Assembly: GCA_026261815.1 (NCBI GenBank)
Contig: JAMPIT010000300.1
Coordinates: forward strand, 1,774,501-1,838,500
Length of the DNA: 64,000 nt
Reading direction: 5' to 3'
Source of the DNA: Monarcha castaneiventris obscurior
Lineage: Eukaryota > Chordata > Aves > Passeriformes > Monarchidae
Shown piece by piece: positions 31,186 to 41,221 of this stretch; within the stretch, counting starts at the first letter, position 1; every line of letters starts with the position of its first letter. The position numbers and the translations under genes were made by a program. The notes beneath the pieces are model-generated. The model was not told the DNA's origin and did no database searches. It saw only the letters and a program-made list of their open reading frames with translations.

Positions 31186-31325
31186 ACAATACAAGTACCT
31201 CGCACTTAAATTATGCACTTTCCATCAGAAGATTTCAAGGGCCTGTGCTGCAGAAGGATAATTATTAAAGCTGGGAACTCCGCTCCGCTGGGGAATTTAA
31301 TATTTGAGGTCTGCCTCGGGGCATG
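31186..31325. other. AT-rich segment, possible old retroposon or conserved element
   Basis: ACAATACAAGTACCTCGCAC, TTAAATTATGCACTTTCCAT, CAGAAGATTTCAAGGGCC, GGATAATTATTAAAGCTGG and GGAATTTAATATTTGAGG. The phrase 'TACCTCGCACTTAAATTATGCACTTTCCATCAGAAGATTTCAAGGGC' in outline resembles the 3' end shared by some old vertebrate SINE/LINE families, in which a low-copy signal near 'CACTTT...ATCTCAAAGC' occurs. It may equally be a regulatory element. I cannot decide. Confidence 0.35.
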
Positions 31326-31387
31326 TGTCTTGTTGACTGTTGTGTTACCACTGGCCTTGACAGGCCTGGGATCGATGGCCCTGCGGT

Positions 31388-31550
31388 ACTGTTGTCCCTG
31401 TCCCTGTCCCATCCCTGTCCCTGTCCCTGTCCCTGTCCCATCCCTGTCCCCATCCCTGTCCCTGTCCCATCCCCATCCCTGTCCCTGTCCCTGTCCCCAT
31501 CCCTGTCCCATCCCCGTCCCTGTCCCATCCCCATCCCTGTCCCGTCCCCG
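31388..31550. repeat. CCCTGT/CCCATC hexamer array
   Basis: An imperfect array alternates TCCCTG and TCCCAT/TCCCCA hexamers over about 160 bp. CCC runs every six bases mean the minus strand has GGG runs with three-base loops, a G-quadruplex pattern. Six-base units are in register with codons, giving S-L-S-P or D-R-D-G frames, which are artefacts. Confidence 0.95.
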
Positions 31551-33060
31551 TCACGCTGCTCTGGCCCCACAGAGCTCCCTGGATGTGGGACCCCCGGCTG
31601 CACCCCCGGGGTGAGGAGGGGCCAGGCAGTGACCTGGCCCTGCTTCAGCAGCGTCACCTGCTGCTGTGCCAGCAAATGGCTCAGGGAAACCCTGAAATTT
31701 ATCTGGATTGGGAAATCCAAGGTGCTTCAGCGTCGGTCATGGGATGGGGACAGAGGGGGCACGGATTGGGTGGGGGGCACACGGGCTGTGATTCACCTGC
31801 CCTTGGGATGTGGAAAGAGGGACTCCCGGGGCTCCTGGAGCCGGAGCCGGGACAGCTCCTGGTGGGAATCACTGCCCCAGGGACGAGCAGTGCCGGGTCG
31901 GGGCTGAGCTCTGAGGGTGGGGCAATCCCACCTTGTTTTCCCTTCACCACAGCCTGGAAACTTCCCCTTCCTCCTGCACCCTGCATGGGGATCACAGGCT
32001 GGATCTTCCCATGGGGACAGAGGGAGGCCAACCCCCAAAAACGTCACTAAAACCCTGCTTTTGCTTCATTTTAATGGTGAAAAAATGGTTTGTGAAACTG
32101 TGGGGCAACTGCAGCATGGCAGGGATTTGCAGGAGGCGTTTGCAGAGTTCTTCAGGCAGCAGTGGCCTCTCTTTTTTCCTGTTTTCCAGCGTTTAACAGC
32201 AGAATGCTCTCCTCGTGTCAGTGTTACCTGCCTGATGAATAATGCACGCTGCTCCTGCTCTGTGTGCCTGCATTCCCAAATCCTGGCTGCACTCTGTGCC
32301 TGCACACAAACCTCCAACCAAATCTGCTGCTGGGACCTCCTCCAGGGCCACCACCCTGGCCATGGCATCCTGCTGGCGGGTGTGCCCTGCAAAGGGGATT
32401 TTCTGTGCTCACTGCTCCAACCTCCTCAACAAAAATTGTCCTCACACCACAGGGACTGACCGTGCAGGCTGCCAGAAGGAAAATTCCATGGATATGGGGG
32501 TGCAAAGAGGATTCAGCATCCCTGTAGAGCCTCTCCCTAAGACTGGACAGCAGGGCTGGAAAAACCTGGCTCTTGGAAGGTGCTTATTTGTGCCTTCCTG
32601 GTAATGCTCCTAAACTCCCCCTGTGCTCCAGGCTCCTGCCTTGAAGGAGGAATTCTGTTATTCCCTGGCTGTGCAGCCCCCGAGCCCGGCTTTAGTCCCT
32701 GTGGCATTTTTCTCTCCTGATAAGTCAGCTCATACCCTTGATTTTCACAGCAATATTTCAGCCAGGCTGAGCGGGAATTCAGCCTCTCTTTATAACAGAA
32801 GGAAAATAACCCCCAGTGCCATTTCAGGGGAATATTGATATGGCACCAAAAGGGGGGAAGGGACTGTGAAATCCCAGCTGGAAATTGGGACTGTGAAATC
32901 CCAGCTGGAAACTGGGGCTGCCTTCCCCGCACTGAGCTCTCAAATGCCCCCTCCGAAGAGCAGTGGGATTAGGAACCCAAATTCCTCATACAATGAACCA
33001 TCCTCCATCCAGGAAAAAAATGAGCTGGCACTGCTGGGAGCTGAATTTTTTGGGGGTCAG
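31551..33060. other. Non-coding stretch with a small duplication
   Basis: No gene is recognised. A 27-bp tandem duplication lies at 32,861-32,915 (listed). Open frames up to 180 residues have no known domain. Confidence 0.42.
32861..32915. repeat. 27-bp tandem duplication
   Basis: GGACTGTGAAATCCCAGCTG begins at 32,861 and again at 32,888, followed by GAAATTG and GAAACTG respectively. There are two copies with one mismatch near the end. Confidence 0.9.
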
Positions 33061-33064
33061 ATTT

Positions 33065-33240
33065 CCCAGAGAAGCTGTGGCTGCCCCTGGACCTGTGGCA
33101 GTGTCCAAGGCCAGGTTGGACAGGGTTTGGAGCAGCCTGGGACAGTGGGAGGTGTCCCTGCCATGGCAGGGGTGGGATGTGATGGGATTTAGGAATTCCA
33201 ACCCAAACCAGCCTGGGATTCCCTGATTCTATTCCATGAC
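33065..33240 (+). mobile_element. CR1 LINE 3' end, sense
   Basis: CAGAGAAGCTGTGGCTGCCC, GTGTCCAAGGCCAGGTTGGA, GTTTGGAGCAGCCTGGGACA, GTGGGAGGTGTCCCTGCCAT and the tail AATTCCAACCCAAACCAGCC, GGGATTCCCTGATTC. It is short and 5'-truncated, with a small internal deletion (CACTGGG missing before GTTTGGAG). Confidence 0.92.
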
Positions 33241-33244
33241 CTGT

Positions 33245-34584
33245 CCCAGGCTGTTTCTGCAGCACTGGGCTCTAACCCTAATTGATGAGTTAACCCTTAA
33301 TCAGCAGCTCATATTCCCATTTCTCTTTTCCAAGTGGGTTTCCTCGCTCTGCCACAAGGAGTTGGGACCCTTTGCTATTTTCCCTGACTTTTGTTTAAGC
33401 CAAATTTCCAGCACCCCTCCAAATTTTTGCTCAGGCAGTGAATCAGCTGAGCTGATGAGAGCTAATCCCCCTAATCCTCCCCCCAATTCTCCCATCTTTT
33501 CCAGCACAATCCATTTCCTCTGCGCCTGCAATCTCCACCCTCATCCATGGCCAGGGCCACTCTGGCTGTCGTGCTGTGCTGGAGATGGGAGATAGAGCAC
33601 ATCAAAGCCAGGATTTTTCCCATTTCTCGCTGCTCTGTGCACGATTTATTATCAGGGAGTGGTGCCAATCTCACGCTGCCAGGGCTGGGAAGGCGCTGCC
33701 GCTGCTGCTGCTTCGGATTAATTCAATCCAGGTAAAGTTGTCTGGGCTGTGAATTGTCCCTTTCCCGGTGCCAAGTCTGCTTGGCCAGGTTATCACTCCT
33801 TGGGAGCAGCAGCAGCCAGCTCCTCCTGAGGCTGGGAAACGCACGTGGAAACATCCTGTGGTATTTCCAAAAAAAAAACCCTGTGGGTTTTCCCTTGAGA
33901 GGAGGGAAATTGGAAATCAGGGAGCTGCAGGAATGACGTGGGGAGCCCCCAAAAGCAGCTCCTCACTGGGTGGAGGGTGGGCAAGCTCAGCTCTGTGGGA
34001 ATCTCTCAGATTCTCAGTGCCCTGAATTCCAGTTTGTCCTGGTAAATTATTAATCCAGCAATAAAAACATTCCCCCTTTTCCCAGCCTCAAAGCCCCGCT
34101 TGGGGTCTCCCCTGGCTTTTATCTCCTGCTCCATCCCAGAGGAGGAATGGAGGCGATGGGATGGTCCCAGGGAGCAGCCAGGGATGCATTTGTGTCCCTG
34201 AGCTGGTGTTTTCCTGCATTCCAGGAAAAGCTGCCCAGGCACAGCTGGGTGCTGCGGTGTCCCAGCACTGAGGCCATGGCCGTGTCACTGCCAGAGGGCA
34301 GCTGGAATTTGGGAGCAGCTGGCACCCAGAGGTGCAAAGTGTCCCATGGGAATGTCACCTGCGGGGTCTGGGCTCACTCCCACACCTCCCAGTGAGGCCA
34401 AGAAATTCCCTGGATCTAAGGGAATGTTGTCTTGGCCAGGTGCAGTTAAAGCCCCCTGGATCCTTCCCCTGGATGGTGTCCCTTGGAGAGGCTTTGCTGG
34501 GGAGAACGGGGAACGCTGTGGGAACAACAGGAGTGGGAATGGGAAACACCAGCAGGACCATGGAATGGCAGAGCAAGGAGAAGA
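33245..34584. other. Non-coding stretch, no recognised feature
   Basis: No gene or RNA is recognised. The left part (33,250-33,480) is AT-moderate (TAATTGATGAGTTAACCC, GATGAGAGCTAATCCCCC) and could hold a weak regulatory element. The rest is GC-moderate unique sequence. Confidence 0.42.
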
Positions 34585-34702
34585 TGGACGGGGCTCGGAG
34601 CAGCCCGGGCTGGTGGGAGGTGTCCCTGCCCGTGGAAGGGTGGGAATGGGATGGGATTTCAGGTCCCTTCCAAGCCAAACCAGTCTGGATTCTGTGACCG
34701 GG
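34585..34702 (+). mobile_element. CR1 LINE 3'-terminal fragment, sense
   Basis: GGGCTCGGAGCAGCCCGGGC, TGGTGGGAGGTGTCCCTGCC and the tail TTTCAGGTCCCTTCCAAGCC, AAACCAGTCTGGATTCTGTG. About 115 bp, strongly 5'-truncated. Confidence 0.9.
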
Positions 34703-35525
34703 AGCCTCTGCTCCAGAGTCCTGGATTTGTGGGTGCCTCCAGCCAGTCTCTGCGCCCCAGGAGGAGGGGGAGCACATCTCCCTGGAAAACACGAGGGCAG
34801 CTTCCCAAATGCCCTGGGAATGCTCCTTTTGCAGCCCCCACAGAGCCCCGGGATGCCAAGTGCTTCACCCCTGCCTGCAGCCAGGCTCTGCCCTCCCCAC
34901 CCTGCTCCCACCCCACTGCTGCGCTCTGTGCTGAGCTCCACTTTCTGGGAGCAGTGAGATCCCATTTGGTGCGAATTATATGGGGAAAAAATAACCCTGA
35001 CACCCCAGAGAGACCCCGGGGGGCATCCAGGTGGTCTGAGCTGCTCCCAGATCCTCCTTTCTGCATCCTGGCTCCCTACTTTAGCTGCTGCAAAGCTGCT
35101 CGGGTGATGTCCCTCCCTGAGCAGCAGCCCCAGATGGGGGAAAACTCTGCTGCCCTCCCCGAGCTTGGCAGAAAGAAAAGCTTTTCCCAGGAATTCTCTG
35201 CAGGAGAAATGAGAGCAAGATAATGTCCAGGCTGGTGGGTGGAGGGGGAAGAGCTCTGCCTCCCACGGAGAGGAATCCGCAATGTCGGGATTTTCCCTGC
35301 GTGGTGCCACTGCTCAGGGAGGAGGCTTTGGAGGGAGTCCTGTGGGAGGCTTGAGTAAAGAAAACATCCCCATGGTAAAAGGAGATGAGGATTTTTGGGG
35401 GTTGGAGATGGGGAATTGGGGATGGGTTGGAGCGGGGGTCTCCCAACACATGGGGAGAGCGGAGTTTAGTGGGAGCTGCCGTAAGGAAAGGAAAATGCTG
35501 GGACAGGGTGTGGATTTCTCCTCCA
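34703..35525. other. GC-rich non-coding stretch
   Basis: No gene is recognised. A 341-residue minus-strand frame (34,285-35,310) runs through a CR1 tail and so is not a gene. Confidence 0.45.
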
Positions 35526-35832
35526 AGATAGATGGAGAGGGATTATTTACAAGTGCCAGGACCCAGGGAATGGCTTCCCATTGCCAGAGGGCAGGGCTGG
35601 ATGGGATACTGGGAAGGAATTGTTCCCTGTGAGGGTGGGCAGGCCCTGGCACAGGGTGCCCAGAGCAGCTGTGGCTGCCCCTGGATCCCTGGCAGTGCCC
35701 AAGGCCAGGCTGGACACTGGGGCTTGGAGCAGCCTGGGACAGTGGGAGGTGTCCCGGCCATGGCAGGGGTGGCACTGGATGGGATTTAAGCTCCCTTCCC
35801 ACCCAACCCATTCCATGATTCCCTGATCCCAT
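35526..35832 (+). mobile_element. CR1 LINE 3' end, sense
   Basis: GATGGAGAGGGATTATTTAC, GGGAATGGCTTCCCATTGCC, TGGATGGGATACTGGGAAGG, GTGAGGGTGGGCAGGCCCTG, GCCAAGGCCAGGCTGGACAC... central CR1 blocks in order, and the tail CTCCCTTCCCACCCAACCC, ATTCCATGATTCCCTGATCC. It is well preserved, so relatively young. Confidence 0.95.
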
Positions 35833-36885
35833 CATTGGTGTGACAGCACTGAGGGCCCCTGTATGTGACAGGAAGGTTCAGGTTTGTGTTCCACCTGAGA
35901 GTGAGGTGCAGATGGAGCATTCCCAAATCCTGCTGTGTTTCAGCATCCCCTGACCTGTCCCTGACACTGCCTGGGCTGTGTGGGCTCGCAGGGGCCCTGC
36001 AACACCCAGCACCCCAGTGGGAGAGCACCTGGAATGGCCAAAATCCACCACGGACCCATTTCTCCCCAAAACTCGTGGCTGCAGAGGATTCCTGGTGCAG
36101 GATGAGCAGCATTGGGAAGGGGGATGCTCCTCCGAGGGGCTGAGCAGCTGAGGAGGTCCCATCCGTGTGGGTAGTGCAGATCCATGGTGGAATTCAAGCT
36201 GCCAGCGCCAACCCCCTGCAGGACACCTTTCCTTTGCCAGGATGGAATGGAAGCGCCACAGCTTGAGCCACTGGAATGCTGAAACGGCCCTCAGGCAGCT
36301 GAGGGGGAGGAGGAGGAGGAGGTTCCTCCCCTGGCGGCTCTGCCACTGTCCCTGCCCTGGGACAGGAGTGCCACCCGACAGAGACACTCAGGAGCTGCTG
36401 AGGGGACAGGGGCAGCTTGCAAAGCTGGGCACAGAGCAGCCCTGAGGTGCTGTGACTGAGCCAAGAGCCAGCCAGGGCGTCCTGGGCACCAGGAACCCGA
36501 AAATCCTCAAAAAGACGAGGATGAACTCATTTCCCTGCCTTCCTCCTCGGCAGGAGCGTGGCTCTGCCAGGGCTCTGAAGGGGCCGTGCTGGAGGGGCTC
36601 CACCAGAGTTGCCCAGAGGTGGGAAATAAAGGGCCAAAGCCCGCAGGAGAAGCAGTTCCGAGTGATAGAGACATCCAAGAGCGAGCTGGTGCTGAAAGGT
36701 GTCCCAAGCTCTGGTGACACAGCAAAGGAGCCGAGCTCTGCGTGGGGAGTTCGCAGCAATTCCATCTCCTCAGGACCGCGCGGATCAGGCCGGGCTCTGC
36801 TCTCAGGTGCGTTTGTGCTCTGGAGAAAAATGATTTCCCTCCTGAGTGCCAGGGTGATGGGAACGCCCAGCTTCTGCCCTGGCCC
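35833..36885. other. Non-coding stretch, no recognised feature
   Basis: Unique GC-rich sequence with a short GGA run (36,307-36,322). A 327-residue minus-strand frame and a 309-residue plus-strand frame overlap each other from about 36,390 to 37,380. Neither has a domain or codon signature. Confidence 0.42.
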
Positions 36886-37165
36886 AAGGCTCGGGGACGC
36901 TGCAGGCAGGGATCGCTCAGCGGCGCCGCGTCTCTGGTGCCGCCCGGTGATGCTCTGCCCTGGAAACTCGAGGAGCGCTGACATCTGCTCCGCTTTCTGC
37001 CTGGCCGCCTCCGCTGCTCGCCGGGCTCCCCCTGGGCCGAGGCGACGCGCGGGGGCCACGATCGGAGGTGACACCGGCGCCAGTGTCGGTGACGTGGGGC
37101 TGAGCGGGGAAAGCGGGGAAAGGGGGGGAAACGCGAGACTGCTGAGCTGCCGGGGGGCAGGGAGG
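36886..37165. promoter_or_regulatory. CpG island-like stretch
   Basis: Dense CpG (GATCGCTCAGCGGCGCCGCG, CTCGCCGGGCTCCCCC, GAGGCGACGCGCGGGGGCC, ACACCGGCGCCAGTGTCGGTG). It lies inside the overlapping long frames and explains them. It may be a regulatory island; no start site features are visible. Confidence 0.32.
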
Positions 37166-37361
37166 GACAGGGAGGGGCAGAGAGGGGCACCTGAACACCT
37201 GGAGAAGGGGAGGAGGAAAGGCAGCACACGCAGAGCTGCTGGCTCAACAAATGATCCAGCAGTGAATCCAGCTGGAGTGTGGGATAAGGGGGTGCCACAG
37301 CGCACTGCAGATCCCATCCTTGGGGAGGGAAATGGGGGAAAATCCAATTTCAAATGGCAAG

Positions 37362-37930
37362 CAGAGATCATGGAATTATAGGATCATGGAATGGTTTGGG
37401 CTGGAAGGGACCTTAAAGCTCATCCAGTCCCAACCCCTGCCATGGCAGGGACACCTTCCACTGTCCCAGGCTGCTCCAAGCCCCAGTGTCCAGCCTGGCC
37501 TTGGGCACTGCCAGGGATCCAGGGGCAGCCACAGCTGCTCTGGGCACCCTGTGCCAGGGCCTGCCCACCCTCCCAGGGAACAATTCCTTCCCAATATCCC
37601 AACCAGCCCTGCCCTCTGGCAGTGGGAAGCCATTCCCTGTGTCCTGTCCCTCCATCCCTTGTCCCCAGTCCCTCTCCAGCTCTCCTGGAGCCCCTTTAGG
37701 GCCTGCAAGGGGCTCTGAGCTCTCCCTGGAGCCTTCTCCTCTCCAGGTGAACACCCCCAGCTCTCCCAGCCCAGCTCCAGAGGGGCTCTGGCCCTGGGAG
37801 CAGCTCTGTAGCCTCCTCTGGCCTCATCCAGCAGCTCCAGGTCCTTCCAGTGCTGGGCCCCAGGGCTGGAGCTGGGGTCTCACAAGGACGGAGTAGAGAG
37901 GGACAATCCCCTGCCCTGAGCTGCTCCTCC
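37362..37930 (-). mobile_element. CR1 LINE 3' region, antisense, with intact tail
   Basis: The plus strand begins with the tail ATCATGGAATTATAGGATCA, TGGAATGGTTTGGGCTGGAA, GGGACCTTAAAGCTCATCC. It then runs CCCTGCCATGGCAGGGACAC, TCCAGCCTGGCCTTGGGCAC, TTCCCAATATCCCAACCAGC, GAGCCCCTTTAGGGCCTGCA, AACACCCCCAGCTCTCCCAG, GGGGTCTCACAAGGACGGAG and AGAGAGGGACAATCCCCTGC. This is one of the two longest young CR1 copies in the window. The 5' end is truncated. Confidence 0.95.
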
Positions 37931-38034
37931 ACGGGCTGTTGGCTCTGCTCCCCATTCCAGCGGGAATCGCGGCTCTCCGGGCTCCGGGCGGTGTGAGGGG
38001 CTGGGAAGGGTGGGAAGGCTGAGCCTGTGCCGCA

Positions 38035-38225
38035 CACCCGTAATGAGGATGATTGAAGGCTGAGCGCAGGATGATACAGAACAATATCAGTGAGTGGTTT
38101 TAGTGTCAGCAATCTTCAAACTCGCTGTCAAAGGGAACATTTAAACGATTTTCCTGCTACTCCAACGCATCCAGGTTATATTTATATCCGGAGAAAACTG
38201 GTGCTATAAATGTCAGGTTTGGAGA
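38035..38225. promoter_or_regulatory. Candidate conserved non-coding element
   Basis: CGTAATGAGGATGATTGAAG, GATACAGAACAATATCAGTG, TTTAGTGTCAGCAATCTTC, CGCTGTCAAAGGGAACATTT, AAACGATTTTCCTGC and GGTTATATTTATATCCGG. A Sox-type GAACAAT word, a TGTCA Meis-like word, an ATGATTGA Pbx-like word and an SRF-like CCATATTTAGG relative (TTATATTTATATCC) are visible. Unique and AT-rich. Confidence 0.4.
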
Positions 38226-39525
38226 AGGGCTGGCTGCATCCATCAGAGCAGGAATTAGGAAGGAGGGAGGAATGATGGATCATTGCCAGCTGACGGACCT
38301 GTCTGCACAGAAAAGCCCTGAGGCCTGAGCCATGGCAGGGAATGTCCCAGCCCGGGAATATCCCAGTGTTTGGGATATCCTGTGTTTGTGGGGACAGCAG
38401 GAAAGGCCCTGAGCCGGCCACAGCTTGGAGCTGGAGGTGCCTGAAGAGTTCTAAGCCAGATTTTAGCTGAACACAGGAGAATTGTAAAAAATCAGGAGAA
38501 TTCTGTTTTGCTGGAGTGATAATAAAAATAAAAGATGTTGTAAAGAATCCTTGCAGTTCCCGCTGTCCAGAGGCTCCAGATTTTCTCCCAGGCTGCTTCT
38601 TGGGGTAGTTCCCAGTGGTTTCCAGGCATCCTCTGTGGTGTTTTTTTCCTGTCTCCAGCCTGGCTGGGAATCTGCTCCCTGTCCTTCCTCACCTCACTGC
38701 CCTTGGCCTGGCACCGCCCCTTGGAAAATCCCGGGAATCCCGATGGTCCTGCTGCCATCCCTGCAGCTGAACGGGGAACCTGGTCCCTCTCCATCCCAGG
38801 GGATTCCATCCCTTTGGATCTCTGTGGAAAGTTCTTGTTTGGGCTCCCAGCCCTGCCTGGGCTGGCAGGATTCCCAAAGTCCTGGTGGGCACTGACAGCA
38901 CCTGGTCCTAAATTATTCCCTCTCAGGAATCTCCCTTCTCCACCCAGCTTCATCAGAGCTGGATTCCTGTTTTCCAAAAGTGGAGGAAGGTGGGAGACTC
39001 CATGGAATCTGTCAGATGGAGGAAATCGGGAGCTGGAGCAGCACAGGAGCTGCAGATGTTGGGAGGGTGGGGAGGCAGCACTCAGACCTTGTGATCCCGC
39101 CAGGAATGGCCTGGCAGCTGCTTTTGGGGGATCCAGAGTGGGCAGAGGGTGTGAGGTGTGAGGTGTGGGAGGGGAGACACACACGGGGAATTTCCAGAGC
39201 TCTGTGAATTCCTGGGATGGCTGCGGGAAGCCAGAAAATCCTTTCGGGTCTCTCAGGTAATGAGGGACGATTCTCCAGGATGTCCTGGAGCTGAGCCTGT
39301 TGGGAAGGACATCCTGCAGCTCCATTTGGACACCTCTCAGTGGGAATCTCCTGAGGGCCTTTTCCCAGCCCTGTGATCTGGGATGATTTCCTCAGGACAA
39401 GGCTTTGCAGCAAAGTCTGGAACCTGGGATTCCATCTCACCTGGAGCTGGGAGGGCACCTCTGGGAGGTTGGAATTTAAGCATTGAGGGAGCTCAGGTCT
39501 CACTGGTGACAGGAGGAGGTGGTGA
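38226..39525. other. Non-coding stretch, no recognised feature
   Basis: Unique moderate-GC sequence. A 277-residue minus-strand frame (38,492-39,325) overlaps plus-strand frames and resembles no family. An AAAATAAAAGATG patch occurs near 38,525. Confidence 0.42.
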
Positions 39526-39530
39526 CACCC

Positions 39531-39630
39531 CACATGTGATGTCACCATCCCACATGTGATGTCACCATCCCACATCCACTGTCACCACTCCACATCTGAT
39601 GTCACCATCCCACATCCGATGTCGCTGCCC
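39531..39630. repeat. 20-bp array, five units, with CRE-like words
   Basis: Units start at 39,531, 39,551, 39,571, 39,591 and 39,611. The unit is CACATGTGATGTCACCATCC with changes in later units (CACATCCACTGTCACC, CACATCTGATGTCACC, CACATCCGATGTCGCT). The first units carry a CACATGTG E-box palindrome and a TGATGTCA word similar to the ATF/CREB site. Confidence 0.95.
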
Positions 39631-39758
39631 CACCCTGGGCCAGCACAGACCCTCCCACGTGGCTCAGCTGTTCCAAGCACGCCATGGAATTTGCTTTTCC
39701 CCATCAAACTTCTGGCCATATCCCATCCTGCCTGCCCTTTTCCAGCCAGGATGAGGTT

Positions 39759-39823
39759 GGAATAAATGGAATAAATGGAATAAATGGAATAAATGGAATA
39801 AATGGAATAAATGGAATAAATGG
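39759..39823. repeat. 9-bp array GGAATAAAT, about seven units
   Basis: GGAATAAAT repeats perfectly from 39,759 to about 39,822. The nine-base unit stays in codon register, so it appears as G-I-N on the plus strand and I-Y-S on the minus strand. It is a polymorphic-type microsatellite. Confidence 0.97.
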
Positions 39824-39839
39824 TTGCTGTGGCCAACCT

Positions 39840-40025
39840 GGCAGAAATATGATCATGTTTTCAAACATAACACGGGGCAAACTGGCGCTGGCAGGTGAAG
39901 CAGCGGCACAGGGCTCCTGACTCGCTGAGATCCCGCTAATTGCTGGGCAGAAAACACAAATAAACAAGGGAAAATTGACATTCCCAAGAACTTCCCTTTC
40001 GTGTAGCAGCGGGAAATCATTCCCA
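39840..40025. promoter_or_regulatory. Candidate conserved non-coding element
   Basis: GAAATATGATCATGTTTTCA, AACATAACACGGGGC, GATCCCGCTAATTGCTGGGC, AAACACAAATAAACAAGGG and AAAATTGACATTCCC. A CTAATTG homeodomain core and an AATAAACAAG forkhead-type word are visible in a unique low-GC block. Confidence 0.36.
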
Positions 40026-40487
40026 GCTCGGCTCGCGGGTTCTGCTGACAAGCCCGGGAGCAGGGAAAGGTCAGCACTGCAGGGGTGGAGGGCACGAGGG
40101 GGTTCCTGTGGCAGAGGAACGGGAGCCTCTGTGTGCCCCGAGCCTCCCCCAGCTCTGCCTCCCCCATCCCTCCCTCCATGGACGCCCTCGTGCCTCCTGC
40201 TCCGAGCCATCTGCCCCTACAAAACGCTCTGGGAACGGAGCCCAGGCGATCCCTGGAGCTGTGGGAAGGGAGGAGTGAGGGCTGGGGCACACGGCAGCGC
40301 TGCAGGAACCTCCCCTTTGGGGAGCACCAGATTCCTGCCTGGGGCAATCACCCCTGCCCACATACCCAGAATCCCAGCTGGATCCTGCCTCCATCCCGGC
40401 CGTGCTGGAATGGAGCAGCCAAACTGCCCCCGCCCATCCCTGCTGCTTATCCGCCCCACAAAGGGAGTGTAGGGAAATCAGGGGTTG
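40026..40487. other. GC-rich non-coding stretch
   Basis: No gene, RNA or repeat is recognised. Open frames on both strands overlap. Confidence 0.42.
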
Positions 40488-40615
40488 GGATCATGGAATC
40501 CCAGAACGGTTTGGAATGGGAAAAGCCCATCCAGTCCCACCCCCTTCCACTTCCACTACCCCAGGGTGCTCCAAGCCCCGTCCAACCCAGCCTTGGACAC
40601 TTCCAGGGTGATCAG
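40488..40615 (-). mobile_element. CR1 LINE 3' end, antisense
   Basis: The plus strand reads GATCATGGAATCCCAGAACG, GTTTGGAATGGGAAAAGCCC, ATCCAGTCCCACCCCCTTCC, GGGTGCTCCAAGCCCCGTCC and CAGCCTTGGACACTTCCAGG. It is strongly 5'-truncated with an intact tail end, and more diverged than the copies at 35.5 and 46.8 kb. Confidence 0.88.
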
Positions 40616-41215
40616 CTTCCAAAAGAAAAAGAGGTGAAAAGGTAGCTTTGATCAGTCTGGGGAATAAAACTCTGATTATTGGTTCAGGAATTAAAGAGTC
40701 AGGATGCCAGGAAGTGGAACTTGCCCCAGCCCTGGGGTGTGGGTGTTGATGGCCCTCTAGACCTCTCCATCTCTTCCGAATTTACCAATCTGGCTCTGGC
40801 TTTGCTTTATTTTCCCTTGGGGAAAAATGAGTTTTAGTTCAAAGATTTGTTTGAGGGAAGGGCAGCACCAGGGTGTCCTGTCAGACCCTCCGTGCCTGGA
40901 TGAAGGCAGCGACAGCCGGCCTTGGGCCACGGATGGATGGAAGGAGGGATCATCTCTGCACCGATCAGGGGTCAAAGAAGAAAAGTAATTTCAAAAGGAG
41001 TTTTTAGCCACTGTTCCCCGCAATTGTGCTGGCACTGCCAGCTGGGAGATGGAGCAAGAGGGAAAAGGGATCTGAGGCAGGATCTGGGTCCTGCCCGTGC
41101 CCCAGCCCTGGGCAGGGGAATTTCTCCATGGGATTTGGGATTTGGCACATCCTCATTCTTCTTCTGCTCCCTCCTCCCAGCTCGGGATGTTTTTGGGGCC
41201 TCCCTTCTGTGGTGC
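40616..41215. other. Non-coding stretch, no recognised feature
   Basis: Unique sequence; no gene or RNA is recognised. The long minus-strand frames that enter it come from the adjoining minisatellite. Confidence 0.45.
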
Positions 41216-41221
41216 TGCTGA

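Noticed and set aside
35532..35789. Recurrent peptide with G-Y-W-E-G-I-V-P and G-C-P-W-I-P-G-S-A-Q-G-Q seen at several places
   Set aside because: The same peptide arises at every CR1 3' end (for example 22.8, 23.2, 35.6, 46.9, 52.0 and 60.7 kb). It is antisense or sense LINE tail, not a gene family.
36388..37381. Overlapping long frames on both strands (327 and 309 residues)
   Set aside because: Low stop density from a CpG-rich island explains both; there is no domain, no codon bias visible, and the frames overlap fully.
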